A stretch of 64,000 nt of DNA from Melioribacter roseus (GCA_020724265.1 DYHH01000009.1:1-64000), one strand, 5' to 3'. Shown: positions 53,543-63,601, counted from the first letter of the stretch. The notes: generated by a model not told the origin, from the sequence alone. Program-made: numbers and translations.

Positions 53543-54316
53543 ATGAAATCATATAAATTACTCTCCTGGAACGTAAACGGTATAAGAGCAGTTGCCAAAA
53601 AAGGTTTTCTTGAATGGTTTAAAAGCGAAAACCCCGATATACTTTGTCTTCAGGAAACAAAAGCTTGGCAAGAGCAACTTGATGAATCATTAACAAACGT
53701 AAATGGCTATCATGCTTACTTTTCGCAAGCATATAAGAAAGGTTATAGCGGAGTCGTTACTTATACTAAAGAAGAACCTATTAATGTTTATAAAGGATTC
53801 GGCATTGAAGAATTTGACAGCGAAGGAAGAATTGTAATTACCGAGTTTAAGAAGTTTACTTTATTCAATATCTATTTCCCTAATGGAAAACAGAGCAAAG
53901 AAAGATTACAATATAAATTGAATTTTTATGAAGCTTTTCAGAATTATGTAGTCGATCTTCTTAAGCAAGGAAAGAAAATTATTGTCTGCGGAGATGTTAA
54001 CACCGCACACAAAGAAATTGATTTAGCAAGACCTAAAGCAAACGAAACTGTATCCGGATTTCTACCCGAAGAAAGATCTTGGATGGATAGATTTTTCGAT
54101 GCCGGTTTTATTGATACACTAAGAATTTTTAACGACAAACCGGAAGTTTATACCTGGTGGGATGTTATTACTCGTTCCCGCGAACGAAATGTCGGCTGGA
54201 GAATTGATTACTTTATTATAAGTGAAAACTTAAAAAAGAATATCACCGATGCATTCACAATGCCGGATGTAATGGGTTCTGATCATTGTCCGGTGGGTAT
54301 AAATATAGAAATATAA
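53543..54316 (+). CDS. xth: Exodeoxyribonuclease III / AP endonuclease
   Basis: This 257-aa Mg2+-dependent DNA repair nuclease cuts at abasic sites and removes 3' blocks. All family motifs are present: [20 protein letters not shown] (Mg-binding Glu), YSGVVTYTK, CGDVNTAHKEIDLARPK (catalytic Asp and Asn), YTWWD, NVGWRIDYFIIS and the final GSDHCPVGI (catalytic His). Length is normal. A 110-bp part of its 5' end is duplicated exactly at 47127-47236, and the gene marks the right edge of the accessory interval that begins after the AEC gene. Confidence 0.96.
   Translation: MKSYKLLSWNVNGIRAVAKKGFLEWFKSENPDILCLQETKAWQEQLDESLTNVNGYHAYFSQAYKKGYSGVVTYTKEEPINVYKGFGIEEFDSEGRIVITEFKKFTLFNIYFPNGKQSKERLQYKLNFYEAFQNYVVDLLKQGKKIIVCGDVNTAHKEIDLARPKANETVSGFLPEERSWMDRFFDAGFIDTLRIFNDKPEVYTWWDVITRSRERNVGWRIDYFIISENLKKNITDAFTMPDVMGSDHCPVGINIEI
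53555..53664. repeat. Repeat B, copy 2 (inside intact xth)
   Basis: Exact 110-bp match to 47127-47236, direct orientation. Confidence 0.95.
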
Positions 54317-54379
54317 TCTTTACGTCCTCAACCGGTTTGTTCAAAATCCCACAATAAGAGTAAACAAACTAATAATAAT

Positions 54380-55825
54380 CTATGTTAAAGTAGATTCGGA
54401 TTTTGATTTAATATCATTTATCATTCCGCCGAAAACTAATTTATGAACAAAATAAATTGAGTACCAGTAAATAACCCCGAATAATCCTTTTGGTTCAAAA
54501 AATGCTATTTGTGTTAAGATTGATTTACCCGGGTCAATTTGCCTTAACGAAAATTGCAGCCAAGCTCTACCCGGCAGTTTCATTTCTGCTCTTAACCTAA
54601 TTAATTTATTTGTTTCAACAGCTTCAACACGCCAAAAATCCAGCGGATCTCCGATCATTAATTTATCAGCATCTCTCCTTCCACGCCGCATCCCGACTCC
54701 ACCGAATATTCTGTCTAAAATTCCGCGAGCTTGCCAAAGCCAATTCGCATACCAACCATTTTTACCACCTAGTTTTGATACAATTTCAAATACTCTATGA
54801 GTCGATGCATTAATTATTCTCTCTCGTTTTTCTATAATCATTCCTTCACTATGCAGCAAATCGAGATTTATAACATTACTGGTATTTATACTTGAAATAG
54901 AGCCTGACCAAATTGTTTCGACATTTCCTTTTTTCTGTCTTTGTAAAGCAAAATTGACGGCATCCTCATAACCAATTGGTTCGAAAGCGAAAATTCTTCT
55001 TGCTCTATCATCAGTGCAAACCGACTCGTTTTTTAGTCCTTCGATAATCGGTCTCGCTATATTGCTAGGAATCGGTGTAACTAAATCTACCCAATAGGAT
55101 GATAGTCTAGGTGTAAGAAAAGGTACGTTAATCATGTGCCTTTTTAATCCGCGGATTTTTGCATATGTCAGCATCAAATCTGCATATGTTAGAATATCCG
55201 GACTCCCGATTTCAAGAATCATGTTTTCGGTTTCCGGTTTTTCAATCGTATCAATTAAATAACGAAGAACATCTCTAATTGCAATCGGTTGAGTTTTTGT
55301 ACTTACCCATTTAGGGCAAATCATAATTGGTACTCTTTCGGTTAAGTATCTCACCATTTCAAAAGATAGACTACCGGAACCTACAATCATACCGGCACGA
55401 AATTCAGTTACTGAAATCCCAGAGCTTTTTAATTTTTCACCTGTGGTTTGTCTGCTTCTCAAATGTGGTGAAAGTTTTTCTTTGTTCGAACCAAGACCAC
55501 CTAAATAAATTATTCTCTTCACTCCGGCAGCTTTGGCTTTTAAAGAAAAATTCTCTGCAGCCTTTTCATCCATCTTTTCAAAATCATGTTCACCGGCGGA
55601 CATAGAATGAATTAAATAGTAAGCAATGTCAACATTTTTAAGAGTTTCGTCTATCGAATCAAATTTGTGAATATCACCTTCGACAATTTTGGCTTTAGGC
55701 CATCTTCCGGAAACTCTGCTTTTATCTCTTACTAAACAAGTTACGTTATATCCCTTTTCAATAAGCCTTGGGATCAACCTTCCACCTATATAACCTGTCG
55801 CACCGGTGACTAAAATGTTTTTCAT
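54380..55825 (-). CDS. NAD(P)-binding SDR fused to DUF2867
   Basis: This 481-aa cytoplasmic protein has an N-terminal Rossmann domain (ILVTGATGYIGGRLIPRLIEKGY, LVRDKSR, IVEGDIHKFDS, AYYLIHSMSAGEHDF) of the atypical SDR type, to about residue 290, followed by the DUF2867 domain (residues about 330-475: RVFEIVSKLGGKNGWYANWLWQARGILDRIFGG, then GDPLDFWRVEAVE and PGRAWLQFSL). The DUF2867 part is related to lipid-binding START-like folds. Such fusions are common in bacteria but uncharacterised. It is convergent with xth. Confidence 0.9.
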   Translation of the reverse strand: MKNILVTGATGYIGGRLIPRLIEKGYNVTCLVRDKSRVSGRWPKAKIVEGDIHKFDSIDETLKNVDIAYYLIHSMSAGEHDFEKMDEKAAENFSLKAKAAGVKRIIYLGGLGSNKEKLSPHLRSRQTTGEKLKSSGISVTEFRAGMIVGSGSLSFEMVRYLTERVPIMICPKWVSTKTQPIAIRDVLRYLIDTIEKPETENMILEIGSPDILTYADLMLTYAKIRGLKRHMINVPFLTPRLSSYWVDLVTPIPSNIARPIIEGLKNESVCTDDRARRIFAFEPIGYEDAVNFALQRQKKGNVETIWSGSISSINTSNVINLDLLHSEGMIIEKRERIINASTHRVFEIVSKLGGKNGWYANWLWQARGILDRIFGGVGMRRGRRDADKLMIGDPLDFWRVEAVETNKLIRLRAEMKLPGRAWLQFSLRQIDPGKSILTQIAFFEPKGLFGVIYWYSIYFVHKLVFGGMINDIKSKSESTLT

Positions 55826-55948
55826 CGTTTTCTCTATTTAAATAACTGTAACAATAAAGTTCTCTTTAAAGTTTATAATCTGCTAAACTTTGTATTCATT
55901 TGTAAGTAAGTAAATAAACTTAACACGTTTTTTTACGATAATTTATAT

Positions 55949-57088
55949 ATGAAAATTATGTTTAAAGTGAATATACTGCATTTTCTCAGTGTAACTTTTC
56001 TTTTTATTTGGAGCTGCGAACCACTCAATAGACCTCTCGATGTAACAATTGCCGAAAGGAACCATGATCTTATCACGAATATTTTTTTGGATTCAGTTCA
56101 TTCACATAATATTCCCGGAGCTATATTGTTTGTTAAATTCAAGGATGGGTCTCATTTTAAAGAAGCAATAGGTTATTCTAATATCAGTGACTCATCCAAA
56201 ATGGAAACCAACAACCAATTCCGTATAGGCAGCGTAACTAAAACAATGATTGGAACCGGTATATTACTTCTGGTTCAAAAGGATATAATACAATTAGACA
56301 ATACAATAGAAGAATTACTGCCCGGGCTTTTAAGTTATGGAAATATTATTACGCTTGAAATGTTATTGAATCATAGCTCGGCTATTCCAGATTACACATC
56401 TTATGACAGTTTCCTCGATATTTATTCTACCGACCCTACATATGAATGGACACCGGATATGATTTGCAACCTTTTTAAAGATGAAGAATTAATAGATACT
56501 CCGGGCAAAAAAAGTTATTACAGTAATTCAAATTATTATTTACTTGGATTAATAATTGAAAGATATTCAAATAAATCACTTTCAAACTTTCTTCATTATG
56601 AAATTTTTCTTCCCTTAGGAATGTATAATACATATCTACCAACCATGAACAATCTGCAAGGAAATTATTCTCACGGATATTTGGACTTAAACCAAGACGG
56701 TAATTTTTCGGTAGATGAAGATTTTACTTCGCAAAATCCTTATTCAATTTGGGCAGCAGGCGGTGTTGTGTCAACTGTGGATGATTTGCTAATATGGATA
56801 GATGAACTTATAGCCGGATCATTGTTAAATGAGGAAATTCAAAATAGAAGATTGGAAATAAAAGTGCCGGTTAACGGTGCACCGGAGGGTGTTTATTATG
56901 GATTAGGTATTTCCGATATATTCGGAGCGGTTGGTCATACAGGTGCTGTAGCAGGATATTCAACTATTTTATTCAATTATAAAAACACTACTTTTATTGC
57001 ATTTGGTAATGGATACGAGACTGTAAATAATGACGGCTTGATTGCCGAAGTTTTATTCGAAAAACTAAAAACTGCATTGTTCAATTAA
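55949..57088 (+). CDS. Serine hydrolase, beta-lactamase class C family (lipoprotein)
   Basis: This 379-aa protein has a lipid-attachment signal (FLFIWSC). The beta-lactamase/D-alanyl-D-alanine-peptidase fold is seen from FRIGSVTKTM (nucleophile Ser and Lys, SxxK) through YYSNSNYYLLGLIIE (YxN motif) to VGHTGAVAGY (HTG, third motif). Family members hydrolyse peptides, esters or lactams; true beta-lactamase activity is not implied. An EF-hand-like LDLNQDGNFSVDED insert near residue 250 is unusual and may bind Ca2+. It stands alone between the SDR gene and a terminator. Confidence 0.9.
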   Translation: MKIMFKVNILHFLSVTFLFIWSCEPLNRPLDVTIAERNHDLITNIFLDSVHSHNIPGAILFVKFKDGSHFKEAIGYSNISDSSKMETNNQFRIGSVTKTMIGTGILLLVQKDIIQLDNTIEELLPGLLSYGNIITLEMLLNHSSAIPDYTSYDSFLDIYSTDPTYEWTPDMICNLFKDEELIDTPGKKSYYSNSNYYLLGLIIERYSNKSLSNFLHYEIFLPLGMYNTYLPTMNNLQGNYSHGYLDLNQDGNFSVDEDFTSQNPYSIWAAGGVVSTVDDLLIWIDELIAGSLLNEEIQNRRLEIKVPVNGAPEGVYYGLGISDIFGAVGHTGAVAGYSTILFNYKNTTFIAFGNGYETVNNDGLIAEVLFEKLKTALFN

Positions 57089-57121
57089 TTTTTGATAGGT
57101 GAACTCTCATTTACAAATAAA

Positions 57122-57154
57122 AAGCCGCTACAAGAAATTTCTCGTAAGCGGCTT
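57122..57154 (-). terminator. Terminator of the subtilisin gene
   Basis: AAGCCGCT pairs with AGCGGCTT and the stem continues with a one-base bulge. On the minus strand the hairpin is followed by TTTTTATTTG. It lies 21 bases beyond the stop of the minus-strand protease gene. Confidence 0.82.
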
Positions 57155-57174
57155 CAAATAGAATACTATTAAGA

Positions 57175-60012
57175 TTACTTCAGCATCATAACTTTCATAG
57201 ATGATAGAATTTTATCCGTTTCCAACCTTATTATGTAAATACCGCTGCTTAATCTATTTCCAAAGTCATTTGTTCCATCCCAAATTGATCGGTACTTTCC
57301 TGCCTCTTTTATTTCGCTTACAAGAGTTTTTATTTTTCGTCCTAATACATCGTAAACGATTAATTTCAGTAACGTTTGTGTAGGAACATCATATTCAATT
57401 GTAGTGGATGGATTAAATGGATTAGGATAATTTTGGTATAAAGAAAATACTTTTGGGATTTCATCATCCGGATACTTAACATCAGTTGCACCTTGAGTTG
57501 TAGTTACACGGACACCGTCAACCCCGACATAATCGCCGTCATTACCCAAATATCTCCAAGCAAGTTTAACGGATTGATTGTTATATGCTGATAAATCTAT
57601 CGATCTGTTTCTCCAACCCCAGGGCTGACCGTCATTTTCAGCAGTCCACAATTGTGTATAATTAACTCCATCGGTTGAAATAAGTAAACTAATCGTGGCT
57701 GCCGACAGCCAATCCGTGCTATATCCCGCATAAAATTCTACTGAGCTGTTCGTGCCCAGAGAAAGCGATGGAGTAATTAACCATTCATTCTGGTTTTCGG
57801 CAACCCATGGACATAATGCAGATGCTGTACTTGCCGGATCAATCGTATTAAAATTATGATTTGTTACATTACCCTGCAGCCATGTATTGTTTGTATTAGT
57901 GATTGTTCTTTGCCACCCCGACGGCGGAAATTGCCCGTCAAATCCTTCTTGCAAAAGTGTTACTTGAGTTCCACCACCTCCTCCGCCTGTTGTATTTTGA
58001 ACAGATGCAAGTGCATCAATCTTACCGTAACCGTATGTGTTATTAGAACTACTCCCGGTGTAACTATCTCTTCTTGCTGTTGATGTTAAGGTAGAAAACA
58101 CTTGGTTATAATCAAGAGTGCTATTCCGCTGAAGCATTAATGCAACAACACCGGTGACATGTGGAGTCGCCATACTTGTTCCCTGCATTTTCTGATGTTT
58201 GCCGCCAAGGATAATGTTGCTGCGCGGTGTTCCACCCGAACCAATTGTTAAATCGTTTGAAAAAGCTGCAACAATTACTTCGCCCGGAGCAGTAATATCC
58301 GGCTTTAACCTTCCATCTCTCGATGGTCCGATACTGCTGAAGGAAGAAATTGCATTAAGAGTGGGACTTCCGCCCTGTATTCTTGTTACACCGTCAATAT
58401 CAACCCATTGAGTTTTTGTAACATAAGACCCAACGCATATTAATTTTTGAGCGGTCGACGGCATACCTATTGACCTGTTGTTATCACCGGGATAAATACC
58501 GTTTACAGGATAATCATCTGTTGTAAAATATCCACCAGTTGCAATCCATGCATCAAAAGTACCGGAACCGAATGTATATAGACTCCAGTAAACAGCGCCA
58601 AGATCATAAAGTCCGTTTCCATCTTCAATAAGAAATACGACTCTTCGTGAACCGTTGTTCGGATCCGAAGTTGTGGTTGCATCAATAGTTACTATTGCGT
58701 ATGTGGTACCATTAACGGTAAATGATAAATCCTCTACTTTGTTACCCGGTGATATTGGAGAAGTAGCACCAATAAAGTTCAAGCTTTTGTCGTATGCTGC
58801 AATACCGACACTAATACTGCCGGAATTATACCACATGTCAACTAACGATATTGATCTATCTGAAGGAATAATCCAGTAAGTTTGATTTGCTTCATTAATT
58901 GATGAACCACTTGTTGTATATCTAAGATGTATAAAATCATTACCTTCATTTCCAGCAGCCGCTACAATTATTTTACCTTGACCGGTAAGTGCACTTAGTG
59001 ATTGTTCGTAAAGACTTGTTCCGTCATGTGGTCCGAAATGTCCTCCGAGACTTAAATTAATTACCGCAGGTTTACCGGCGGCTTGTGCTTTTGTAAATAT
59101 ATAATTGCACCCGTTAATGACATCAGTGTCATAAAATCCAGGTCCATCTCGAAAACCTTTAACAAAGATAATATCCGATTTGGGTGCAATACCGGTATAG
59201 GTTACACTAGCCCCGCCATTACCGGCAGCAGTTGAAGAAACGTGTGTACCGTGTCCCCCGCCGTCGTTCCCATCAATTTGAAAACATTGTCCGGCATCAA
59301 TTTGTGCTTTTGTATATTCTCTACCGTAATTATATCCGGAAGGGGGATTTGAACTTCCCGACATATCCCACAAATACTGAATTCTGCTTCCTTGAGAATT
59401 ATAAAAATCTGGATGTTCCCAATCAATTCCGGAATCCACAACCCCCACAATAACTCCGTCTCCTTGATACGATTGAGATAATCCGTTACCGCTATGAACT
59501 TGATTTGCTTTAATTTCAGTTCGGCTTACATCAAGTAATGGATAACTTATAGAACTTGCTTCTATATATTCAACTTCATCGAAGAGTGCTAATTCAGGAA
59601 TTGAAAAAATATCCAATTCTGCCGTAATAATATTTCCAATATTTGATTGAATACTTCCCCCGGTTTCGCTAATTAAAAAATCAATTTTGTACAGGTCCGT
59701 TGTCTTTATAAAAACCGGAATAGTAATATTATTCTCAACCGTTTTTATAAGTGGAATATTTTTGTGTCTCTTTATAAAAGACTCTTCATTAAATGATTGA
59801 AAACTTCTTTCATTAATAGCTTTATTTACAATTATTCTTAAATCAGGGGATACTTTTTTCTCCCAATCTAGAGATACGCTTTTTGTAAACTCGATAATCT
59901 TTGATTCATCAACGGCTAAGCGATCATTAATGCCGATTTTTTCAACCCGTTGACCAAAAATTACCGATAATGATATAACTACAGTAAATAACAGTTTTGT
60001 TATTGTACTCAT
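57175..60012 (-). CDS. Secreted subtilisin-like serine protease (S8) with T9SS sorting domain
   Basis: This 945-aa protein starts at 60012, where AAGGTGA sits ahead of the ATG; a GTG at 60021 is less likely. Signal peptide LFTVVISLSVIFG. A propeptide-like region reaches about residue 175, then the catalytic triad follows in order: Asp in VVDSGIDWEHPDF, His in GGHGTHVSSTAAGN and Ser in GTSMATPHV. A long insert of about 250 residues separates His and Ser, including a PA-like beta region. A MAM/jelly-roll type domain (GFDGQFPPSGW) and a C-terminal sorting domain (NYPNPFNPSTTIEYDVP) complete it. It should act outside the cell. Confidence 0.93.
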   Translation of the reverse strand: MSTITKLLFTVVISLSVIFGQRVEKIGINDRLAVDESKIIEFTKSVSLDWEKKVSPDLRIIVNKAINERSFQSFNEESFIKRHKNIPLIKTVENNITIPVFIKTTDLYKIDFLISETGGSIQSNIGNIITAELDIFSIPELALFDEVEYIEASSISYPLLDVSRTEIKANQVHSGNGLSQSYQGDGVIVGVVDSGIDWEHPDFYNSQGSRIQYLWDMSGSSNPPSGYNYGREYTKAQIDAGQCFQIDGNDGGGHGTHVSSTAAGNGGASVTYTGIAPKSDIIFVKGFRDGPGFYDTDVINGCNYIFTKAQAAGKPAVINLSLGGHFGPHDGTSLYEQSLSALTGQGKIIVAAAGNEGNDFIHLRYTTSGSSINEANQTYWIIPSDRSISLVDMWYNSGSISVGIAAYDKSLNFIGATSPISPGNKVEDLSFTVNGTTYAIVTIDATTTSDPNNGSRRVVFLIEDGNGLYDLGAVYWSLYTFGSGTFDAWIATGGYFTTDDYPVNGIYPGDNNRSIGMPSTAQKLICVGSYVTKTQWVDIDGVTRIQGGSPTLNAISSFSSIGPSRDGRLKPDITAPGEVIVAAFSNDLTIGSGGTPRSNIILGGKHQKMQGTSMATPHVTGVVALMLQRNSTLDYNQVFSTLTSTARRDSYTGSSSNNTYGYGKIDALASVQNTTGGGGGGTQVTLLQEGFDGQFPPSGWQRTITNTNNTWLQGNVTNHNFNTIDPASTASALCPWVAENQNEWLITPSLSLGTNSSVEFYAGYSTDWLSAATISLLISTDGVNYTQLWTAENDGQPWGWRNRSIDLSAYNNQSVKLAWRYLGNDGDYVGVDGVRVTTTQGATDVKYPDDEIPKVFSLYQNYPNPFNPSTTIEYDVPTQTLLKLIVYDVLGRKIKTLVSEIKEAGKYRSIWDGTNDFGNRLSSGIYIIRLETDKILSSMKVMMLK

Positions 60013-60041
60013 ATTTATCACCTTTTAACTTAAGTTGTTAA

Positions 60042-60377
60042 TTAAAATGGTTTACGTTCGACAGAAAGTTCTAAGCTAACAATATATTCAAGACGGGTTA
60101 GTTCTTTTATTTGAACGGCATTACCCGAAGCAGTAAATATGTCACCAATAACCGTCTGAATTTCAATTCCGAGATTTTCAATTTCCGATCTAACTTCTTG
60201 ATCTATTGGAATATTACATTTACCAATAAAATCAGTTCTTTCGGAAGGAGATTCTTTCATAAGTAAGTTTACTTTTTGACGAAGTAAAGTATCCATTTTC
60301 TCTTCATTGATATTATTTGACGAGCATGATAACATTAATAAGCTAATAGTGAAAAGAAGCATAATAGAATTGTACAT
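60042..60377 (-). CDS. Small lipoprotein, putative propeptide-type protease inhibitor
   Basis: This 111-aa protein has a lipobox (LLMLSC) and a mature region of about 90 residues with a beta-alpha-beta pattern: VNLLMKESPSERTDFIGK, EIENLGIEIQTVIGDIFTAS and VQIKELTRLEYIVSLELS. The strand-helix order and the 'eyI..lEl' ending resemble subtilisin propeptides (I9-like). It is immediately upstream of the subtilisin gene and GGAGGGT precedes its ATG, so it probably is co-expressed and may inhibit or chaperone that protease. This role is inferred. Confidence 0.65.
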   Translation of the reverse strand: MYNSIMLLFTISLLMLSCSSNNINEEKMDTLLRQKVNLLMKESPSERTDFIGKCNIPIDQEVRSEIENLGIEIQTVIGDIFTASGNAVQIKELTRLEYIVSLELSVERKPF

Positions 60378-60674
60378 ATACCCTCCGCAGAATAAGTCAA
60401 TAACTTTTTTATTATTCTCTGCTTCAAAGTTGTATGGGAAACAATATTTTTATAGAGTTACTATCTATAAGAGAAATCTATCAAAAGAAACAATTCCTTC
60501 AAAGAAGTATTTTTTGTAAGTGAGGAAAAGCACCGAGTTTAGATTACTTCCGTAATATATTATTTGATTATTATTAAAAAATATTACCGGCATATAATTG
60601 CCTTGATTTATAAAATCCTACAAAATTTTATATAAATTATACGGAAAGAAATTTTAATTATTTCCGAGGTGTTT

Positions 60675-61772
60675 ATGAATCCAAATAGAAGAGATTTTAT
60701 AAAAAAAACCGCATTAGCCGGAACCGGTGCTTTGCTGTTTGGCTGTACCGATAATGAAAAAATAGAATCTGCAAATGTTGATTTCAATAAATCATATAAC
60801 TGGAGAATGGTAACGGCATGGTCTCCGCATTTTCCATTGCTTGGTGAAGGTGCCGAAGATTTAGCAAAAAACATCGAGACAATGTCCGGAGGTAGAATTA
60901 AAATTAAAGTTTATGGTGGCGGTGAATTAGTTCCCCCGTTGGAAACATTTGATGCGGTAAGTCAAGGAGTAGCAGAGCTGGGTCATTCTGCTTCTTACTA
61001 TTGGGCAGGAAAAACACCAGCCGCACAATTTTTTACGAGTCTACCTTTTGGTATGAATACATCACAAATGAATGCATGGTTATACTACGGCGGCGGGATT
61101 GACCTTTGGCATGAAGTATACCGGCAATTTAACTTAGTAGCTTTTCCTTGCGGAAACACTGGTGCTCAGATGGGAGGTTGGTTTAATAAAGAAATAAATT
61201 CCATCAATGATGTGAAAGGATTAAAGATAAGATTTCCCGGAATCGGCGGCAAAGTTATAAATAAAGCCGGCGGGTCTGCCGTACTTTCCGCAGGTAGTGA
61301 AATTTATACAAACCTTGAAAGAGGTGTAATTGATGCAACCGATTGGATCGGTCCTTATCACGATTATTTAATGGGGTTTCATGAAATTGCTAAATATTAT
61401 TATTACCCAAGCTGGGCTGAACCAACAGGAGTTATTGAATTATTAATAAACAAATCCGCATATGAATCGCTTCCTATTGACTTGCAATCAATTGTTAAAG
61501 AAGCTGCGTCAATTCAAAATGCTAAACTGACCGGTTTATTTAAAAAGAGGAATGCTGAATATTACAATAAATTAAAGAATGAAACTAAAGTAGAGTTTAG
61601 AAAATTCCCTGACGATGTGTTAAATAGTTTCAAAAAATTTTCAAAAGAAGCAATTGATGAAATTGTTCAGAGCGATTCGATGAGTTATAAAGTTTTTGAA
61701 TCTTACAAAAAATATCACGAGTTGTTTTACAGTTGGGATGACATAGTTGAACCGAACTATCAACCGTTATAA
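60675..61772 (+). CDS. dctP: TRAP transporter substrate-binding protein (DctP family)
   Basis: This 365-aa periplasmic binding protein starts at 60675 with GAGGTG upstream. The signal has both a twin-arginine motif (NRRDFIKKTALAG) and a lipobox-like ending (LLFGC). The mature protein has WRMVTAWSPHFPLLGEGAE, GGRIKIKVYGGGELVPP, LKIRFPGIGGKV (with the invariant Arg that binds carboxylates) and WAEPTGVIELLIN. It resembles the group of DctP proteins that bind 2-oxo acids or lactate. It is convergent with its permease genes and their stop codons touch. Confidence 0.93.
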   Translation: MNPNRRDFIKKTALAGTGALLFGCTDNEKIESANVDFNKSYNWRMVTAWSPHFPLLGEGAEDLAKNIETMSGGRIKIKVYGGGELVPPLETFDAVSQGVAELGHSASYYWAGKTPAAQFFTSLPFGMNTSQMNAWLYYGGGIDLWHEVYRQFNLVAFPCGNTGAQMGGWFNKEINSINDVKGLKIRFPGIGGKVINKAGGSAVLSAGSEIYTNLERGVIDATDWIGPYHDYLMGFHEIAKYYYYPSWAEPTGVIELLINKSAYESLPIDLQSIVKEAASIQNAKLTGLFKKRNAEYYNKLKNETKVEFRKFPDDVLNSFKKFSKEAIDEIVQSDSMSYKVFESYKKYHELFYSWDDIVEPNYQPL

Positions 61773-63083
61773 TTATTGTTTAAGAAAATTCGGAAACCAT
61801 AAAGCTATTTCGGGGAATAGAATTATTAAAAAAAGTGCAAACAGCTGAATAGCAACGTAAGGCATAATCCCTTTATAAATATGGGAAGTTTTAACCGAAG
61901 GGGGAGCAACTCCTTTCAGGTAAAAAAGGGCAAACCCGAATGGTGGGGTTAAAAAGGATGTCTGAAGATTTATTGCAATCAATATACCAACCCACAACAA
62001 GTCAATACCTAGATGAACAAAGATTGGGGCAACAACCGGAACAATTATAAATGTTATCTCGATAAAATCTATAAAGAAACCTGCGATAAAAATTATTAGC
62101 ATAACTATCAAAAGAAAATGATGCGGTTCAATTTCTGAAATTAGTTCCGTTAAGTATCTATCACCACCCATCCCTCTGAAGACAAGTCCAAATGCAGAGG
62201 CGCCGACAAGAATTAAGAATGCCATGCTTGTTAAACGAGTTGTTTGTACCATAACTTCGTTTAGAGTTTTCAAAGAAAATTTCTTTCTGAACAATGTAAG
62301 GACAGTAGCACCAAGTGCGCCGATAGCTGCGGCTTCTGTTGGGGATGCAACCCCCGCAAATATTGACCCTAATACCGCAATGATTAATACAACCGGGGCA
62401 ATAAATGCACCTGCAATTTTTTTATACATATTTCTCGTTCTAAAAATTTCAAGTTCTTCCTTTGGCATTGCAGGTAGATTTTGGGGATTTAAAAATGTTG
62501 TCAAAATTATCCATCCCAAATAAAGAGCTACAAGAATAAAACCGGGAATAACAGCCGCCATAAATAAATCACCAACAGAAATATTTAAAACACTTCCTAG
62601 AAGAACCAGAACTATGCTTGGAGGTATGATTTGACCTAATGTACCCGAAGCGGATATTATACCACATGCACTTTTCGGATTATATCCGCGTTTAAGCATA
62701 GTAGGTAAACTCAAAACTCCCATAGTCACAACAGTTGCACCAACTATCCCGGTTGCTGCAGCAAGCATTGCACCAACAATAAGAACCGAAATCGCTAATC
62801 CCCCTTTTAATTTTCCGAAAAGTAAAGCCATCGTTTCTAATAGATCTTCAGCTAAGCCGGATTTTTCAAACATAACGCCCATGAAAATAAATAAAGGTAC
62901 CGCGATCAAAATATAATTATTCATTATTCCCCAAATTCGAAGGGGAAGAAGATTGAAAAATTCTATTCCGAATGTAAACAGCCCGAATATTATTGAAGCT
63001 CCGCCCAATGTAAAGGCAACAGGGTATCCTGTCAGAAGCAGAAGTAATACAACAATAAAGAATATTATAGGGAAAGCATCCAA
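61773..63083 (-). CDS. dctM: TRAP transporter large permease (DctM)
   Basis: This 436-aa protein has about twelve membrane helices and is the main sodium-driven carrier. Signatures include VAFTLGGASIIFG, LFIFMGVMFEKSGLAEDLLE, GAMLAAATGIVGATVVTMG, ASGTLGQIIPPSIVLVLLG and LQTSFLTPPFGFALFYL. It lies 2 bases downstream of the small permease gene, so they are one operon. Its TAA directly abuts the TAA of the dctP gene on the other strand. Confidence 0.95.
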   Translation of the reverse strand: MDAFPIIFFIVVLLLLLTGYPVAFTLGGASIIFGLFTFGIEFFNLLPLRIWGIMNNYILIAVPLFIFMGVMFEKSGLAEDLLETMALLFGKLKGGLAISVLIVGAMLAAATGIVGATVVTMGVLSLPTMLKRGYNPKSACGIISASGTLGQIIPPSIVLVLLGSVLNISVGDLFMAAVIPGFILVALYLGWIILTTFLNPQNLPAMPKEELEIFRTRNMYKKIAGAFIAPVVLIIAVLGSIFAGVASPTEAAAIGALGATVLTLFRKKFSLKTLNEVMVQTTRLTSMAFLILVGASAFGLVFRGMGGDRYLTELISEIEPHHFLLIVMLIIFIAGFFIDFIEITFIIVPVVAPIFVHLGIDLLWVGILIAINLQTSFLTPPFGFALFYLKGVAPPSVKTSHIYKGIMPYVAIQLFALFLIILFPEIALWFPNFLKQ

Positions 63084-63085
63084 AA

Positions 63086-63601
63086 TTATTTCTCTCTCCT
63101 GCTTAACATTTTTATTTTTACAATTGACCTAAGAATTAAAGAGATTCCCTGAAGCAATACAAAGAAAAAAGATATGGGGAGAACAGCTTTTAAAACATAC
63201 CGAGCCGGCAATCCGCCCGGATCGGGAGAGGTTTCGCCAATTTGGAATGAAGTAAATACAAAATATCTTGATGCATATATAATGATTAAGCAAAACGGAA
63301 GTAAAAAAACAATAGTACCTACAAGATCAATTATTGCACGAGATTTTCCTGAGAGTTTTGAATAAATAACATCTACTCTAACATGCTCGTCATATTTCAA
63401 TGTATAAGCAGCAGCCATTAAAAAGATAATTGCAAATAAATGCCATTGAAGCTCCTGCACCGCAACACTGCTGGACTTAAATACATAACGAGTGATTACA
63501 TCATAACATACCAAAATAACTAAGATAATCGTCAGCCAAGAAATATTTTTGCCTATCTTTTCATTAAGTCTGTCTATTTTGAAAGATATCTTTTCTAGCA
63601 T
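63086..63601 (-). CDS. dctQ: TRAP transporter small permease (DctQ)
   Basis: This 171-aa membrane protein has four helices: WLTIILVILVCYDVITRYVF, LQWHLFAIIFLMAAAYTL, IDLVGTIVFLLPFCLIIIYAS and ISFFFVLLQGISLILRS. The VQELQWHLF motif is typical. It pairs with DctM as the carrier of the transporter and precedes it in the same operon. The 160 bases upstream, towards the divergent galactokinase-like gene, must contain both promoters. Confidence 0.93.
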   Translation of the reverse strand: MLEKISFKIDRLNEKIGKNISWLTIILVILVCYDVITRYVFKSSSVAVQELQWHLFAIIFLMAAAYTLKYDEHVRVDVIYSKLSGKSRAIIDLVGTIVFLLPFCLIIIYASRYFVFTSFQIGETSPDPGGLPARYVLKAVLPISFFFVLLQGISLILRSIVKIKMLSRREK

